DNA from: Candidatus Poseidoniales archaeon
GTDB taxonomy: Archaea > Thermoplasmatota > Poseidoniia > Poseidoniales > Thalassarchaeaceae
Reading direction: 5' to 3'
DNA length: 64,000 bases
Assembly (NCBI GenBank): GCA_028283505.1
Contig: JAPOFX010000005.1
Location: 1-64,000 of the forward strand
The notes under the pieces are model-generated. The model made no database searches. It had not been told where the DNA came from and worked only from the letters and a program-made list of their open reading frames with translations. Shown piece by piece: positions 18,039 through 26,328 of this stretch (positions are counted from its first letter, which is position 1; every line of letters starts with the position of its first letter). Position numbers and translations under genes: made by a program.

Positions 18039-19030
18039 AGCAGTGGAGGGATGCAGGCCATGTGGCCAGAAGAACTCTGGAGGGCATCAAGGGAGAGATT
18101 GTAGCCGGAAAGGGCTGGAACGAAGTCATTGACTCCGCGGAGAGGTTCATACGAAGGCACGGTGGCCAGGCCGCCTTTCCTGTAACTATATCGGTAAACG
18201 ATTTTGCCGCTCATTACACCACAAATACCCAGTTAAGCCCCCCTGAAGGGTGGGAAAGGGAGATGGTATTCGAGAAAGGTGACTTGGTAAAACTGGATGT
18301 GGGGGTTCATATTAAAGGTGCATTGGGTGATAACGCGCTGACTTTGGAAGTTGGGAACGGAGGGAATCATACTGATCAGATTAAGGCCGCGAGAGAGGCT
18401 AGAGACGCTGCGATAGAGAAGATGCACCCCGGTACTCCGTGGCACGTTGTCGGAGCTGCATCGGAGCAGGTTACCAAGGACTATGGATTCATGCCGATCT
18501 CAAATCTATGCGGACACAAAATGGAGAGATGGAGCCTACATGATGGAGTTTCAATTCCCATGTACGCCTGTGGCGCAAATAACCCGAGTTTCAAGGGTTC
18601 AGTAGAACAGGGCGGGATATACGCCGTAGAGCCGTTCAATACAACGGGTAGCAGTGGATTGGTAGAAAATGTGAGTCCTCATAATTCTTCAAATATACTT
18701 AGAGTAACCGGGAACGTAAAGATCAGACGTGCCCTGGAAAAGAAAAAGCTCAAGCCGTTGGGTGCGAGATTAGCTCACTACATTGAGGAGAGGTACAACA
18801 CACTTCCATTTGCTGAAAGATGGGCTTTCCCATTACTAGAAAAGCCGTTTCCCGAGGAGGATGATGAGTCTCTTAGAAGAAAATGGGGTCAGTTGGTAAA
18901 GAAATTAACCTCCATAAGATTCCTTGAGGTATACTCCGCGCTAAAGGACCAAGACGGGGGCCACGTAGGCCAATTTGAGCACACTGTTTATGTTGCGGAG
19001 GGTGGAGCAGAGGTTCTATCCGTATCTTAA
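18017..19030 (+). CDS. map: Methionine aminopeptidase, type II
   Basis: Removes the initiator methionine. The pita-bread metal ligands are all visible: the substrate histidine in FAAHYTT, two aspartates in KLDVGVHIKGALGDNAL, histidine in NLCGHKMERW, glutamate in YAVEPFNT and glutamate in GQFEHTVYVAEGG. The insertion before the last strand marks the archaeal/eukaryotic type II. The start is TTG 18017, inside the upstream gene; a TTG at 18035 is an alternative. It probably ends the operon helicase-RDD-TsaC-map, since a T-run follows about 25 bases after the stop. Confidence 0.95.
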   Translation: MVEESDLKQWRDAGHVARRTLEGIKGEIVAGKGWNEVIDSAERFIRRHGGQAAFPVTISVNDFAAHYTTNTQLSPPEGWEREMVFEKGDLVKLDVGVHIKGALGDNALTLEVGNGGNHTDQIKAAREARDAAIEKMHPGTPWHVVGAASEQVTKDYGFMPISNLCGHKMERWSLHDGVSIPMYACGANNPSFKGSVEQGGIYAVEPFNTTGSSGLVENVSPHNSSNILRVTGNVKIRRALEKKKLKPLGARLAHYIEERYNTLPFAERWAFPLLEKPFPEEDDESLRRKWGQLVKKLTSIRFLEVYSALKDQDGGHVGQFEHTVYVAEGGAEVLSVS

Positions 19031-19056
19031 TGGGATGAAAATATTCGTAAAACTAC

Positions 19057-19062
19057 TTTTTT
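19057..19062 (+). terminator. Poly-T stretch after map
   Basis: Six T in a row inside the pyrimidine-rich stretch ACTTTTTTCCCTTT, 27 bases after the map stop. Archaeal RNA polymerase terminates at such T-runs without needing a hairpin. No gene is seen in 19031-19178. Confidence 0.4.
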
Positions 19063-19178
19063 CCCTTTATTTCCAACAACGATTATCTATCACCTGCTCC
19101 CAGTGGAGCACGTACGGGGCCGATAGGTTCTCGCTAAGTGCATCCCATCCCTTCGCAATTATCTCTCGCCCTGTACAC

Positions 19179-20108
19179 CTAGAAAGACTCAGGCTTTGCC
19201 TTAGCTTCACCAAACATTGTGACTGCGATAATGGCCGCAAAAATTAGAATCATCCCAGCCGACTGCTGTGATGACGGGGCTTCATCGAGAAGAAAGATGC
19301 CCCAAATTATGGTCAATACCGGCTGAATGAGGACTGCAAACGAGGTGTGGGCTCCAGGAAGCCTGGGAAGTGCATATGTTATTGCTATCCAACCCGCTAC
19401 CTGACAGGAAAGGGCTAGCATCAACAACCAAGCATGGCTTGGCCATGTTATCTCGAAATTAATCTGCTGGACTCCGATTGGTTCAAGTGGCATCAAGCCT
19501 AGAACTAGAAGACCAAAGGTAGCTCCAACCGTAGCATCAAACTGCGCATTAGCGGCCGGGGCCAACTGTCTGTTAGAGTACCTGTAGAGTATCAAAAATG
19601 ATGAGTAAAAGAACGCGGCTAAAACTGCCGCAAATACTCCCTTTGTCGGATCCTCTCCATAAGGCTCCCCATCCCATATTCCTGAAATTAAGGCTAGGCC
19701 CACTACCACAACAGGCAATGAGATAAGAATGGACCGATTTGGTCTCTCCCCCAAGAGCTTCCAGCTAACCAATGTAACAATTATGACTTGTGAGTTTCCA
19801 ATTAGGGTAGCGATTCCTGTTCCGACATAGTCTATGGCGCTGTGATATCCAAGGAAGTCGAATGCTATGATTATTCCAGCCAAGAAAGTCAGTCTCCTTG
19901 ATTTTAGATCACGAGTATCCTCTTTTCGGGAAAAATATACCACAATGAAGAGGAATGGTACGGCATAGGCCATACGGAAGAATGCACCAGTTGCAGGATT
20001 GGTTTCCGACAATTTATACAGAAGGGGGGCGAAGGAAATCGCTCCAGCACCTGCTAGTGCAATGAGCATTGTGCGTCGATCTTCGGACGACGGAGCGTTT
20101 CCCCTCAC
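19179..20108 (-). CDS. EamA-type drug/metabolite transporter
   Basis: A 309-residue integral membrane protein with about ten hydrophobic segments and the two-fold EamA repeat: the first starts IALAGAGAISFAPLLYKLSE, the second is marked by GVFAAVLAAFFYSSFLIL. The late segment LIQPVLTIIWGIFLLDEAPS is the classic end of the second EamA unit. Such carriers export amino acids, nucleotides or other metabolites; the substrate is unknown. Its start overlaps the glutaredoxin stop by four bases (ATGA type), so it is the last gene of the bolA-grx-EamA set. Confidence 0.9.
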   Translation of the reverse strand: MRGNAPSSEDRRTMLIALAGAGAISFAPLLYKLSETNPATGAFFRMAYAVPFLFIVVYFSRKEDTRDLKSRRLTFLAGIIIAFDFLGYHSAIDYVGTGIATLIGNSQVIIVTLVSWKLLGERPNRSILISLPVVVVGLALISGIWDGEPYGEDPTKGVFAAVLAAFFYSSFLILYRYSNRQLAPAANAQFDATVGATFGLLVLGLMPLEPIGVQQINFEITWPSHAWLLMLALSCQVAGWIAITYALPRLPGAHTSFAVLIQPVLTIIWGIFLLDEAPSSQQSAGMILIFAAIIAVTMFGEAKAKPESF

Positions 20109-20446
20109 GCACGGCCGGCTTCGTACATCTCTAGAAGGCTACCGTCTTGGAACATCTCAAGAACTATGTCACTTCCACCAATCAATTCACCATGAACGAA
20201 CACCTGTGGGATGGTAGGAAAGTCCGACCATTCTTTTAGCGCTGTCCTGGCTCTTGGATCAGACAAGACGTTTACACAGGCGAATTGCTCCAAGCCTACT
20301 TCCCTGGCGAATGCACTTACAATCTGAGAACCGCGACTAGAGAATCCGCATTGTGGCTGTTCCGGGGTTCCTTTCATGAAAATTACTAATTCGTTTCCAT
20401 CTACTATCTCTTGCAATTCACTTGGTGTCCAGTTAAATCCGCTCAT
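20105..20446 (-). CDS. Monothiol glutaredoxin (CGFS type)
   Basis: A 114-residue monothiol glutaredoxin. The active site QCGFSSRG is the Grx4/GrxD CGFS motif, with VIFMKGTPEQPQ before it and the glutathione-binding segments WSDFPTIPQVFV and GGSDIVLEM after it. Such proteins carry a [2Fe-2S] cluster bridged by glutathione or BolA. The frame extends upstream, but AAAGGAG directly before ATG 20446 fixes the start. The bolA gene ends four bases upstream, which makes a functional pair very likely. Confidence 0.93.
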   Translation of the reverse strand: MSGFNWTPSELQEIVDGNELVIFMKGTPEQPQCGFSSRGSQIVSAFAREVGLEQFACVNVLSDPRARTALKEWSDFPTIPQVFVHGELIGGSDIVLEMFQDGSLLEMYEAGRA

Positions 20447-20450
20447 TTTA

Positions 20451-20774
20451 TCACTCCTTTTTCGGTCTCCTGACATGAATGCCAAAGAATTCTTGCTTGC
20501 CCGAATGAGGATCAAAGGCAGTGTTACCAAGAGTTTTGGCTTGTTCGGGAGTCATGCATTTCAGATCCAGTGCATGGACAGTATTGTCCTGGATGAATTT
20601 CTTGAAGTGTTTCAGTACTGGCATCTGTCTCTGTAGGGGCCTCATTCCTATGAAGTCCTCTGAGATAATCCTGACATGGAAGTGATCACCAGATCCATGT
20701 AAATCGGTAGCTTCAACAGAGGCGTTTGGTAGAACTTTCCTAACTTCTGTAGCGACCCAATCTTCTGAGACCAT
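20451..20774 (-). CDS. BolA family protein
   Basis: A 107-residue BolA/YrbA-type protein: EATDLHGSGDHFHVRIISED (the region with the conserved histidine) and MRPLQRQMPVLKHF match the BolA fold, followed by the signature NTVHALDLKCMTPEQ. BolA proteins bind CGFS glutaredoxins and take part in iron sensing or Fe-S trafficking. The gene is directly upstream of the CGFS glutaredoxin, and the two are probably translated from one mRNA. Confidence 0.92.
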   Translation of the reverse strand: MVSEDWVATEVRKVLPNASVEATDLHGSGDHFHVRIISEDFIGMRPLQRQMPVLKHFKKFIQDNTVHALDLKCMTPEQAKTLGNTAFDPHSGKQEFFGIHVRRPKKE

Positions 20775-20813
20775 AATCTTGGATGGGGGGGTGTAATTTC
20801 AATGCGTTGATTA

Positions 20814-21494
20814 TTAGCCCTCTAGGGCCTTATTTATCTTGTCTAAATTCTGGGAGATTGAGCCTTTATCATTAATCAGTCCACTGCCAACTACCGCGAT
20901 GTCTATTCCCCAATCCCTTACAAGGGAGGCATTATGATGTTTTATTCCTCCATCGATCATCAAGATTGGTGTTTTTCCACCCTCCTTCTCTTGCTCATCG
21001 ATTGCTGATCTAATTTCTCTGACCTTGTCCTCCACCTGTGCCATGAATGATTGACCGCCTTTTCCGGGCACAACGGACATTACCAGGACCAAATCCAGCT
21101 CTGGTAACAGGGGCATGACCTCAGAAGCAGGCGTATCTGGATTTAGTACACATCCTACTTGGGTCCCTGTACTGTGGATTTTCTTAATTAAGCCCGGGAA
21201 ATCGTCCACTGCTTCGATATGCGCGATGACCATGTCAACTCCAGCTTCAACATACTGATTCCAAGTCTCCTCTGCATTGGTTACCATCAGATGACAATCG
21301 ATGAAGACATTCTCCCCAAGTTTTTCTCTCACTGATCTAATTAAGGCTGGTCCGAATGTAATTGTCTTGTTTACAACCCAGTTTCCGTCCATTACATCCA
21401 TGTGAATCCAATTTATACCTGCTTCAACGGCATTTTCAAGTATTTCACCGAGATTGCATAAGTCCGCAGTTAAGATACTGGGCGTGACTTCCAT
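20814..21494 (-). CDS. rpe: Ribulose-phosphate 3-epimerase
   Basis: TIM-barrel epimerase of 226 residues that interconverts ribulose-5-phosphate and xylulose-5-phosphate. Signatures are VTPSILTADLCNLGE, HMDVMDGNWV (metal-binding His and catalytic Asp), IDCHLMVTNAE, VMSVVPGKGGQSF and the second Asp in MIDGGIKHHNA. The length is normal. It lies about 40 bases upstream of bolA on the same strand, and its start faces the thioredoxin gene, so 21495-21600 is a divergent promoter region. Confidence 0.95.
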   Translation of the reverse strand: MEVTPSILTADLCNLGEILENAVEAGINWIHMDVMDGNWVVNKTITFGPALIRSVREKLGENVFIDCHLMVTNAEETWNQYVEAGVDMVIAHIEAVDDFPGLIKKIHSTGTQVGCVLNPDTPASEVMPLLPELDLVLVMSVVPGKGGQSFMAQVEDKVREIRSAIDEQEKEGGKTPILMIDGGIKHHNASLVRDWGIDIAVVGSGLINDKGSISQNLDKINKALEG

Positions 21495-21600
21495 GTCGCT
21501 CTAGACGCTGGGACGAGTTCTAGGTTCTCAATCCCTTGTATCAAAAGATTTGAGACACAGGTTGATACGAGGAGTCCCTCTCAGGTGTACAGGTGCACGT

Positions 21601-21918
21601 ATGGGACAAGTGATAGATACTACTGATTCAGATTTTGACGTGGTAACAAAAAACGGTGATTGGGTGTTAGTGGATTTCTGGGCTCCTTGGTGTGGACCCT
21701 GCAAAATGATTGCTCCAGTTCTAAATCAAATTGCGACCGAGAGAGACATAACAATCGCCAAAGTGAACACTGATGTCAATCCACTAAGTCCGGGAAGATT
21801 TGGTGTTAGAGGGATTCCGGCTCTCATCCTATTCAATAATGGTGTAGTTGTTGACAGAATGACTGGCGCTATGCCGAAAGCAGGAATGGATTCATGGCTC
21901 GACAGGCACATGTCCTAA
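21601..21918 (+). CDS. trxA: Thioredoxin
   Basis: A compact thioredoxin of 105 residues with the standard WCGPCKM active site near residue 33, the aspartate in LVDFWAPW and the cis-proline in GIPALILF. It reduces protein disulfides. A longer frame begins at TTG 21550, but the extra residues are not thioredoxin-like and AGGTG lies before ATG 21601. The last four bases overlap the end of the convergent STAND-ATPase gene. Confidence 0.95.
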   Translation: MGQVIDTTDSDFDVVTKNGDWVLVDFWAPWCGPCKMIAPVLNQIATERDITIAKVNTDVNPLSPGRFGVRGIPALILFNNGVVVDRMTGAMPKAGMDSWLDRHMS

Positions 21919-23459
21919 ACTTCGAGTGCGTCCTTCAACCTGCGTAATCTTTCTTCAAGAGGCCTCCCGACATCTCTCAGAAGCCTTGTTCTTATTGCCT
22001 CATGTAACCACATGCCATTACCTAGTTCCAACATTAGACCCCTGTCAATCAATTCCTCTGGGGGTGGACCGTCATGTTCAGCTGCTTTAGCGAGAACATC
22101 CCAAGGGACTGGTCTATCCGCGACTGACAGAATTGACAGGATCTCCCTACTTTCGGCGGGTAGGACATCCAATATCTCTTGATCCAAGAAGCGCATCCAG
22201 TCATCATGGACAGTTCTTCCATAAAGTTCCAAGAGTTCGACTGCTAGTGGATGGCCTCCTGTTATGCTGTGGATTTCATCTGCACCAGTTTCCTCGGGCA
22301 GGTCTATTGAGGAAACCCAGTCCTCCACCTCTTGAATTGATAATCCTGAAAGATCTAGTTCTCGCACTCTATTTCTGGTGTGGACATCTCTGGTATCGTA
22401 GAATGCCAATTTGGTTCTTGAGATCAAAATCAACCTGATTGAGGTGGTTTCTGCGACCTGAAGTAGAGCCCCAAACAGGTGGCTTCCCTCTGGACCTATA
22501 TTGTGGACATCGTCTAATACCACCAATAGTTCAGGAAAGTTTTCTGTTACAAGGTCTGACTCATCGATAAGATGGGCGCATAATCTTCTCCTGTATGAGT
22601 CAATATCGATTCTAGCACCAGGTTTCAGTGGCAAAGTCTCCAGTATCTTGTAAGGGTCCTGTTTGCCGTCTTCAACCCCTATGCCTAATCTATGTAGTAG
22701 GCTTGTTGCAATGCCCAGAGAGGTATCCCAGGGCTGACAAGGGTAGTACATTACTTGACTATCTGGATTCTTTGAAATAACATCATTGAGCCAGTGAGAC
22801 GTAAGAGTTGTTTTTCCGCAGCCAGCAATTCCTGATATCACGAACATGGGAACTTCGGAGGAATGCCATGAATCGAGCTTGTTCTTCTCCAACAGCCTAC
22901 CATGTACTGTCCTGGTGGAAGGAGGTAGATTATGGTAAGTTGAGTGCGCTCCAGAAAGTATTGATACTGTAGCCCTCCTTGATTCCTGGGGAGATACTAT
23001 TGCTCCAAATCTAATATCTCCAAAATTCAACACGCCCTCATGCTGGGCATGCATCAGAACCTGTAGAAGGGACAGGTTTGTCTCAAGTTTCTCTGCCGCC
23101 TCATCGGCTCTGATTTCCAATAGCTTCCCATCTCTTCCCCTTAGTAGGACCATATTAGCTCTCAGATTCAAAATTCTTGATCTGGCAACAGATCTACCAT
23201 CGTCGGTAAGTTGCCATGTCTTCTGACGGCGATCTTCCCCTCTGATTGTACGCATGTGCTCAGAAACCAATCCATCTGACATTAGGTCCCTCATGGCTCG
23301 TGATACATTTGGAGGATGCATAGCACAAACCTCGGAAATTCCAGGCCGTGTTACATCATTGGAGACAAGATAGTGGTCAGCCTGATGGTCCTGTTCCCAT
23401 AAGTGAAGCAATATTCTGTCGATAACGGGGACATTTACGCGCGGAATCCCCTCTGTCAT
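21915..23459 (-). CDS. MarR-like winged helix fused to a STAND-type ATPase
   Basis: A 514-residue multidomain protein. Residues 10-95 read as a winged helix (HPPNVSRAMRDLMSDGLVSE as helix-turn-helix, WQLTDDGRSVA as wing). A middle linker follows, then a NACHT/NB-ARC-like NTPase: Walker A GIAGCGKTTL near 210, Walker B LLVVLDDVHN, sensor LILISRTK, and a GGHPLAVELL motif typical of STAND proteins. A winged helix follows the ATPase. There are no obvious C-terminal sensor repeats, which is odd for this class. It is likely a signal-dependent transcription regulator; ligand and targets are unknown. Confidence 0.85.
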   Translation of the reverse strand: MTEGIPRVNVPVIDRILLHLWEQDHQADHYLVSNDVTRPGISEVCAMHPPNVSRAMRDLMSDGLVSEHMRTIRGEDRRQKTWQLTDDGRSVARSRILNLRANMVLLRGRDGKLLEIRADEAAEKLETNLSLLQVLMHAQHEGVLNFGDIRFGAIVSPQESRRATVSILSGAHSTYHNLPPSTRTVHGRLLEKNKLDSWHSSEVPMFVISGIAGCGKTTLTSHWLNDVISKNPDSQVMYYPCQPWDTSLGIATSLLHRLGIGVEDGKQDPYKILETLPLKPGARIDIDSYRRRLCAHLIDESDLVTENFPELLVVLDDVHNIGPEGSHLFGALLQVAETTSIRLILISRTKLAFYDTRDVHTRNRVRELDLSGLSIQEVEDWVSSIDLPEETGADEIHSITGGHPLAVELLELYGRTVHDDWMRFLDQEILDVLPAESREILSILSVADRPVPWDVLAKAAEHDGPPPEELIDRGLMLELGNGMWLHEAIRTRLLRDVGRPLEERLRRLKDALEV

Positions 23460-23504
23460 AGCACTTCCGGGAGCCTCAAACCCATCAAGAGTTCGGGAAT
23501 ATGT

Positions 23505-25325
23505 TTAGGCCATGCATTGAGGGTAAGGGTCTTGCATCGGGGGGAGGAACAGATCCGAACATTGTCTATTCACGGACGGAAGATTGAGGACACTCTCGCT
23601 GCCCATTGACAGTGTAACTGGCGAGGTTGAGACTGGGCTGGGAACATAATCTTCCCCAGTCTGGGAGATAATCAACTGTATGGCATCGCCTTCGGGGACC
23701 ACGACGTCCATACCGAAAAACTCCATTTTTGCAATAACAGTAGACCCAGGTAACAGGGTGCTTCCTTGTTTTCCTCCTTCGTGGAATCTAAGATCCATGA
23801 CTGCATGCCCAAGATGCATCTCTGTACTAGCCTGTACCATCTCCACGAACAGATGTCCACTAGTAGAAAATTGTGATATTGTCGCTTCGAGATGAATCGT
23901 TGGGGTTCCTACTATCCTTGTCTGGGAGTCGAATTCTGGACATTGCACTCTCAAACTGGATGATGAAGTGATCGTGTCACTTCCGCCCACTATTTGGCAT
24001 TCGTCCATGGTTAATGATATTGTATCAAGTTGCGGAGGGGGATATGTCTCTTCCACTCTCCAACCGCCCATATTATCCTGTACTTCCGCGACTAGTCTTG
24101 GTTTCGGGCCCTTATTCATCAGGTAGAAATCAAACCACTCGAGCATGTCATCTGCCCAATCCCATCGTAATGTGTAGGGATACGCTTCTCCACCTCTGCC
24201 CGATGAAAGTGACGCATGTCCTGCATCGCCATCTCTGTCTGGGTAATCATGAGCCCATTGTCCATACAGGCCTTTGACGTCGAAGCCCGCATCTATGGAC
24301 ATTTGATGAGCGGGGAAGGCCATGTGTGGATCGACATTCCAATCCTGCAGACCGTGGATGATGTAGATTGATCCGTTATAGATTTCCAATGCTCTACTTA
24401 GGAAGTGCCGTTCCTCCCAATAATCTGAGCCAGTCCATGCTAAATTATCCCCTGTCAGGTATGCTGCTGGACCTGCGTAGTATCCCTCTACATAACCTTC
24501 ACATGCATTTTCTATATCCCCACTGTCCCCATCCAATCCGAATGAGCCATATACGCCATTGTGCATTATTGCGCCTCTGGCCTCCATACTACCATTTCTC
24601 CACATCAGGTCATGCACCCCAATTAGTCCTGACATCGGAACTATGGTAGCCAGATAATCCGATCCAGATGCAGCTGCGTTCCATGGTGTGCTTCCATCGT
24701 ATGACTTTCCTATTGCGCCAACTCTACCATTGGACCATGGTTGAGACCCAAGCCAGTCCACAGCGGCTTTTATTCCGGCCTGTTCATCATGCCCCATTAG
24801 GTCCATGCAGTGATTTGATTGGCCAGTTCCAAAGACGGAGACTTGGGCTACGCCGTACCCATGTTGGACATAATTCTCGATTAGGAATCTCCCGAGCCTG
24901 TTAGCGGGTGTGAGTGCATCAACATCCCCATCATCATAATACGGACCTATCTCAGCAATGACCGGAACCTTACATTCTTCTAGAACTTCAAATAAAGTCA
25001 AATCACAGCCTTCTTTTTGTGGAAGCCACAATCCGAGATGAACTTCGGCCCCTCCCGTGAAACCTGCTCCCCCATCGGATGCAGAAATTGAAGGAACTGG
25101 CACAAAGATGGATTGTACCTCACCTGTGTCGAACGTGCCATTAATTGAAACCCTACTGAATACGTCATCATTTCTGTATTCCATTCCTGATCGTTCCTCG
25201 ACAGCTGGTAACCAATGTTCATATTGCTGCACACTACCATTTTCGCTGACTGGACCTGAACAGCCAGAAAGTGTTGGAGAGATGAGTACCAAGATTAGCA
25301 CAATCGCCGTCTTGCAGCGCACCAT
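23505..25325 (-). CDS. Secreted lipoprotein hydrolase, Xaa-Pro dipeptidyl-peptidase (S15/CocE) family
   Basis: The protein starts with a signal peptide (basic MVRCKTA, hydrophobic stretch, lipobox-like LSGC), suggesting a membrane-anchored extracellular protein. The alpha/beta-hydrolase core has the nucleophile in GAIGKSYDG, the acid in HGLQDWNVD and the histidine in GQWAHDYPD. The C-terminal jelly-roll of S15/CocE enzymes is represented by FSTSGHLFVEMVQAS. Likely substrates are proline-containing peptides or esters taken from the environment. ATG 25325 is chosen over GTG 25349 because it gives a clean signal peptide. Confidence 0.85.
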   Translation of the reverse strand: MVRCKTAIVLILVLISPTLSGCSGPVSENGSVQQYEHWLPAVEERSGMEYRNDDVFSRVSINGTFDTGEVQSIFVPVPSISASDGGAGFTGGAEVHLGLWLPQKEGCDLTLFEVLEECKVPVIAEIGPYYDDGDVDALTPANRLGRFLIENYVQHGYGVAQVSVFGTGQSNHCMDLMGHDEQAGIKAAVDWLGSQPWSNGRVGAIGKSYDGSTPWNAAASGSDYLATIVPMSGLIGVHDLMWRNGSMEARGAIMHNGVYGSFGLDGDSGDIENACEGYVEGYYAGPAAYLTGDNLAWTGSDYWEERHFLSRALEIYNGSIYIIHGLQDWNVDPHMAFPAHQMSIDAGFDVKGLYGQWAHDYPDRDGDAGHASLSSGRGGEAYPYTLRWDWADDMLEWFDFYLMNKGPKPRLVAEVQDNMGGWRVEETYPPPQLDTISLTMDECQIVGGSDTITSSSSLRVQCPEFDSQTRIVGTPTIHLEATISQFSTSGHLFVEMVQASTEMHLGHAVMDLRFHEGGKQGSTLLPGSTVIAKMEFFGMDVVVPEGDAIQLIISQTGEDYVPSPVSTSPVTLSMGSESVLNLPSVNRQCSDLFLPPMQDPYPQCMA

Positions 25326-25404
25326 GAAGTGTCGGAAATGCCTGTACACATGATGGATTCGGTCTATTGGATGAGTTCAATAGGGTCGGGCTTCGTGAAG
25401 TGTC

Positions 25405-26286
25405 ATGAACGAAGTGCGGTTGAAACGACTGCTTTCTCTTCAGAAGATGGAGGCGACCGAGGCTGAAGTTTATCGGCGACTGGCGAAAATTCAGAGAGAT
25501 CCAGTAAACAAAGCCATTCTCGAGGGAATAGCACTCGAGGAGGAGAGGCATGAATCGGTCATATCGAAAATCACCAAACAGAAGGTTAGGGCGAACTGGT
25601 TTCAGGTGATTAAACACTTAATACTCGCCAGGGTATTCGGTTTTACTTTCTCCATCATGTTGATGGAAAAAACCGAGCGGGACATATCATCCGAATACAG
25701 AAGTCTGGGACTAGTTGAAATCGCCGAAGAAGAGGAGGGGCATGAAAATGAGATGATCTCAATGCTAGATGAGGAGAGGCTCCAATACTCCGGAAGCATA
25801 GTGCTGGGAATGTCTGATGCTTTGATTGAGTTGACTGGTGCTCTGGCAGGTCTTACTTTCGCACTCAAGGATATGGACTTAGTAGCCCTAGCGGGCTTAG
25901 TTACTGGGATTGCGGCGGCTTTCAGTATGGGCGCATCGGAATATCTATCATCTAGGGCCGAAAAAAGAGGGGGTTCGGCGATAAAAGCTGCCTTTTTTAC
26001 TTGGATATCGTATCTAATTACTGTAATCCTCCTTGTCTCACCTTATCTGGTTCTTGACCCTACTAAAGAGGGACTGGCTGGCCTTGAGATGTATGAGACA
26101 TCACTAATCTGCACCTTCGCTATTGGGTTGTCCATCGTGGGGGTTTTCAATTTCTACACATCAGTAGTTGAGAGGGCCTCATTCAAGTCAAGGTTCATTG
26201 AAATGGCTGGGATATTAGGTGTGGTCAGTCTAATCTCATATGGAATAGGCGTTGCATTAGGTATTGCATTGGGCGTTGATGCTTAG
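25405..26286 (+). CDS. Ferritin-like domain fused to VIT1/CCC1 iron transporter
   Basis: Residues 1-125 form a rubrerythrin-like four-helix domain with repeated metal ligands (EATEAEVYRRL, ALEEERHES, LVEIAEEEEGHE). Residues 130-293 are a VIT1/CCC1 transporter: GSIVLGMSDALIELTGALAG, then SMGASEYLSSRAE, and three to four further membrane helices. In relatives such as MbfA, the ferritin part senses or oxidises ferrous iron and the membrane part exports iron or manganese. It is divergent from the lipoprotein gene, with 79 bases between, including the dyad CTATTG-N8-CAATAG. Confidence 0.9.
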   Translation: MNEVRLKRLLSLQKMEATEAEVYRRLAKIQRDPVNKAILEGIALEEERHESVISKITKQKVRANWFQVIKHLILARVFGFTFSIMLMEKTERDISSEYRSLGLVEIAEEEEGHENEMISMLDEERLQYSGSIVLGMSDALIELTGALAGLTFALKDMDLVALAGLVTGIAAAFSMGASEYLSSRAEKRGGSAIKAAFFTWISYLITVILLVSPYLVLDPTKEGLAGLEMYETSLICTFAIGLSIVGVFNFYTSVVERASFKSRFIEMAGILGVVSLISYGIGVALGIALGVDA

Positions 26287-26328
26287 AATGATGGCTTAAG
26301 TTATGAGCGACCTCCCCTCTCAAGTAAC

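Noticed and set aside
21915-23459. Reading the STAND protein as part of an antiviral system
   Set aside because: STAND NTPases do occur in defence (Avs), but neighbours are thioredoxin and a peptidase, and there is no effector domain; a regulator is the simpler reading.
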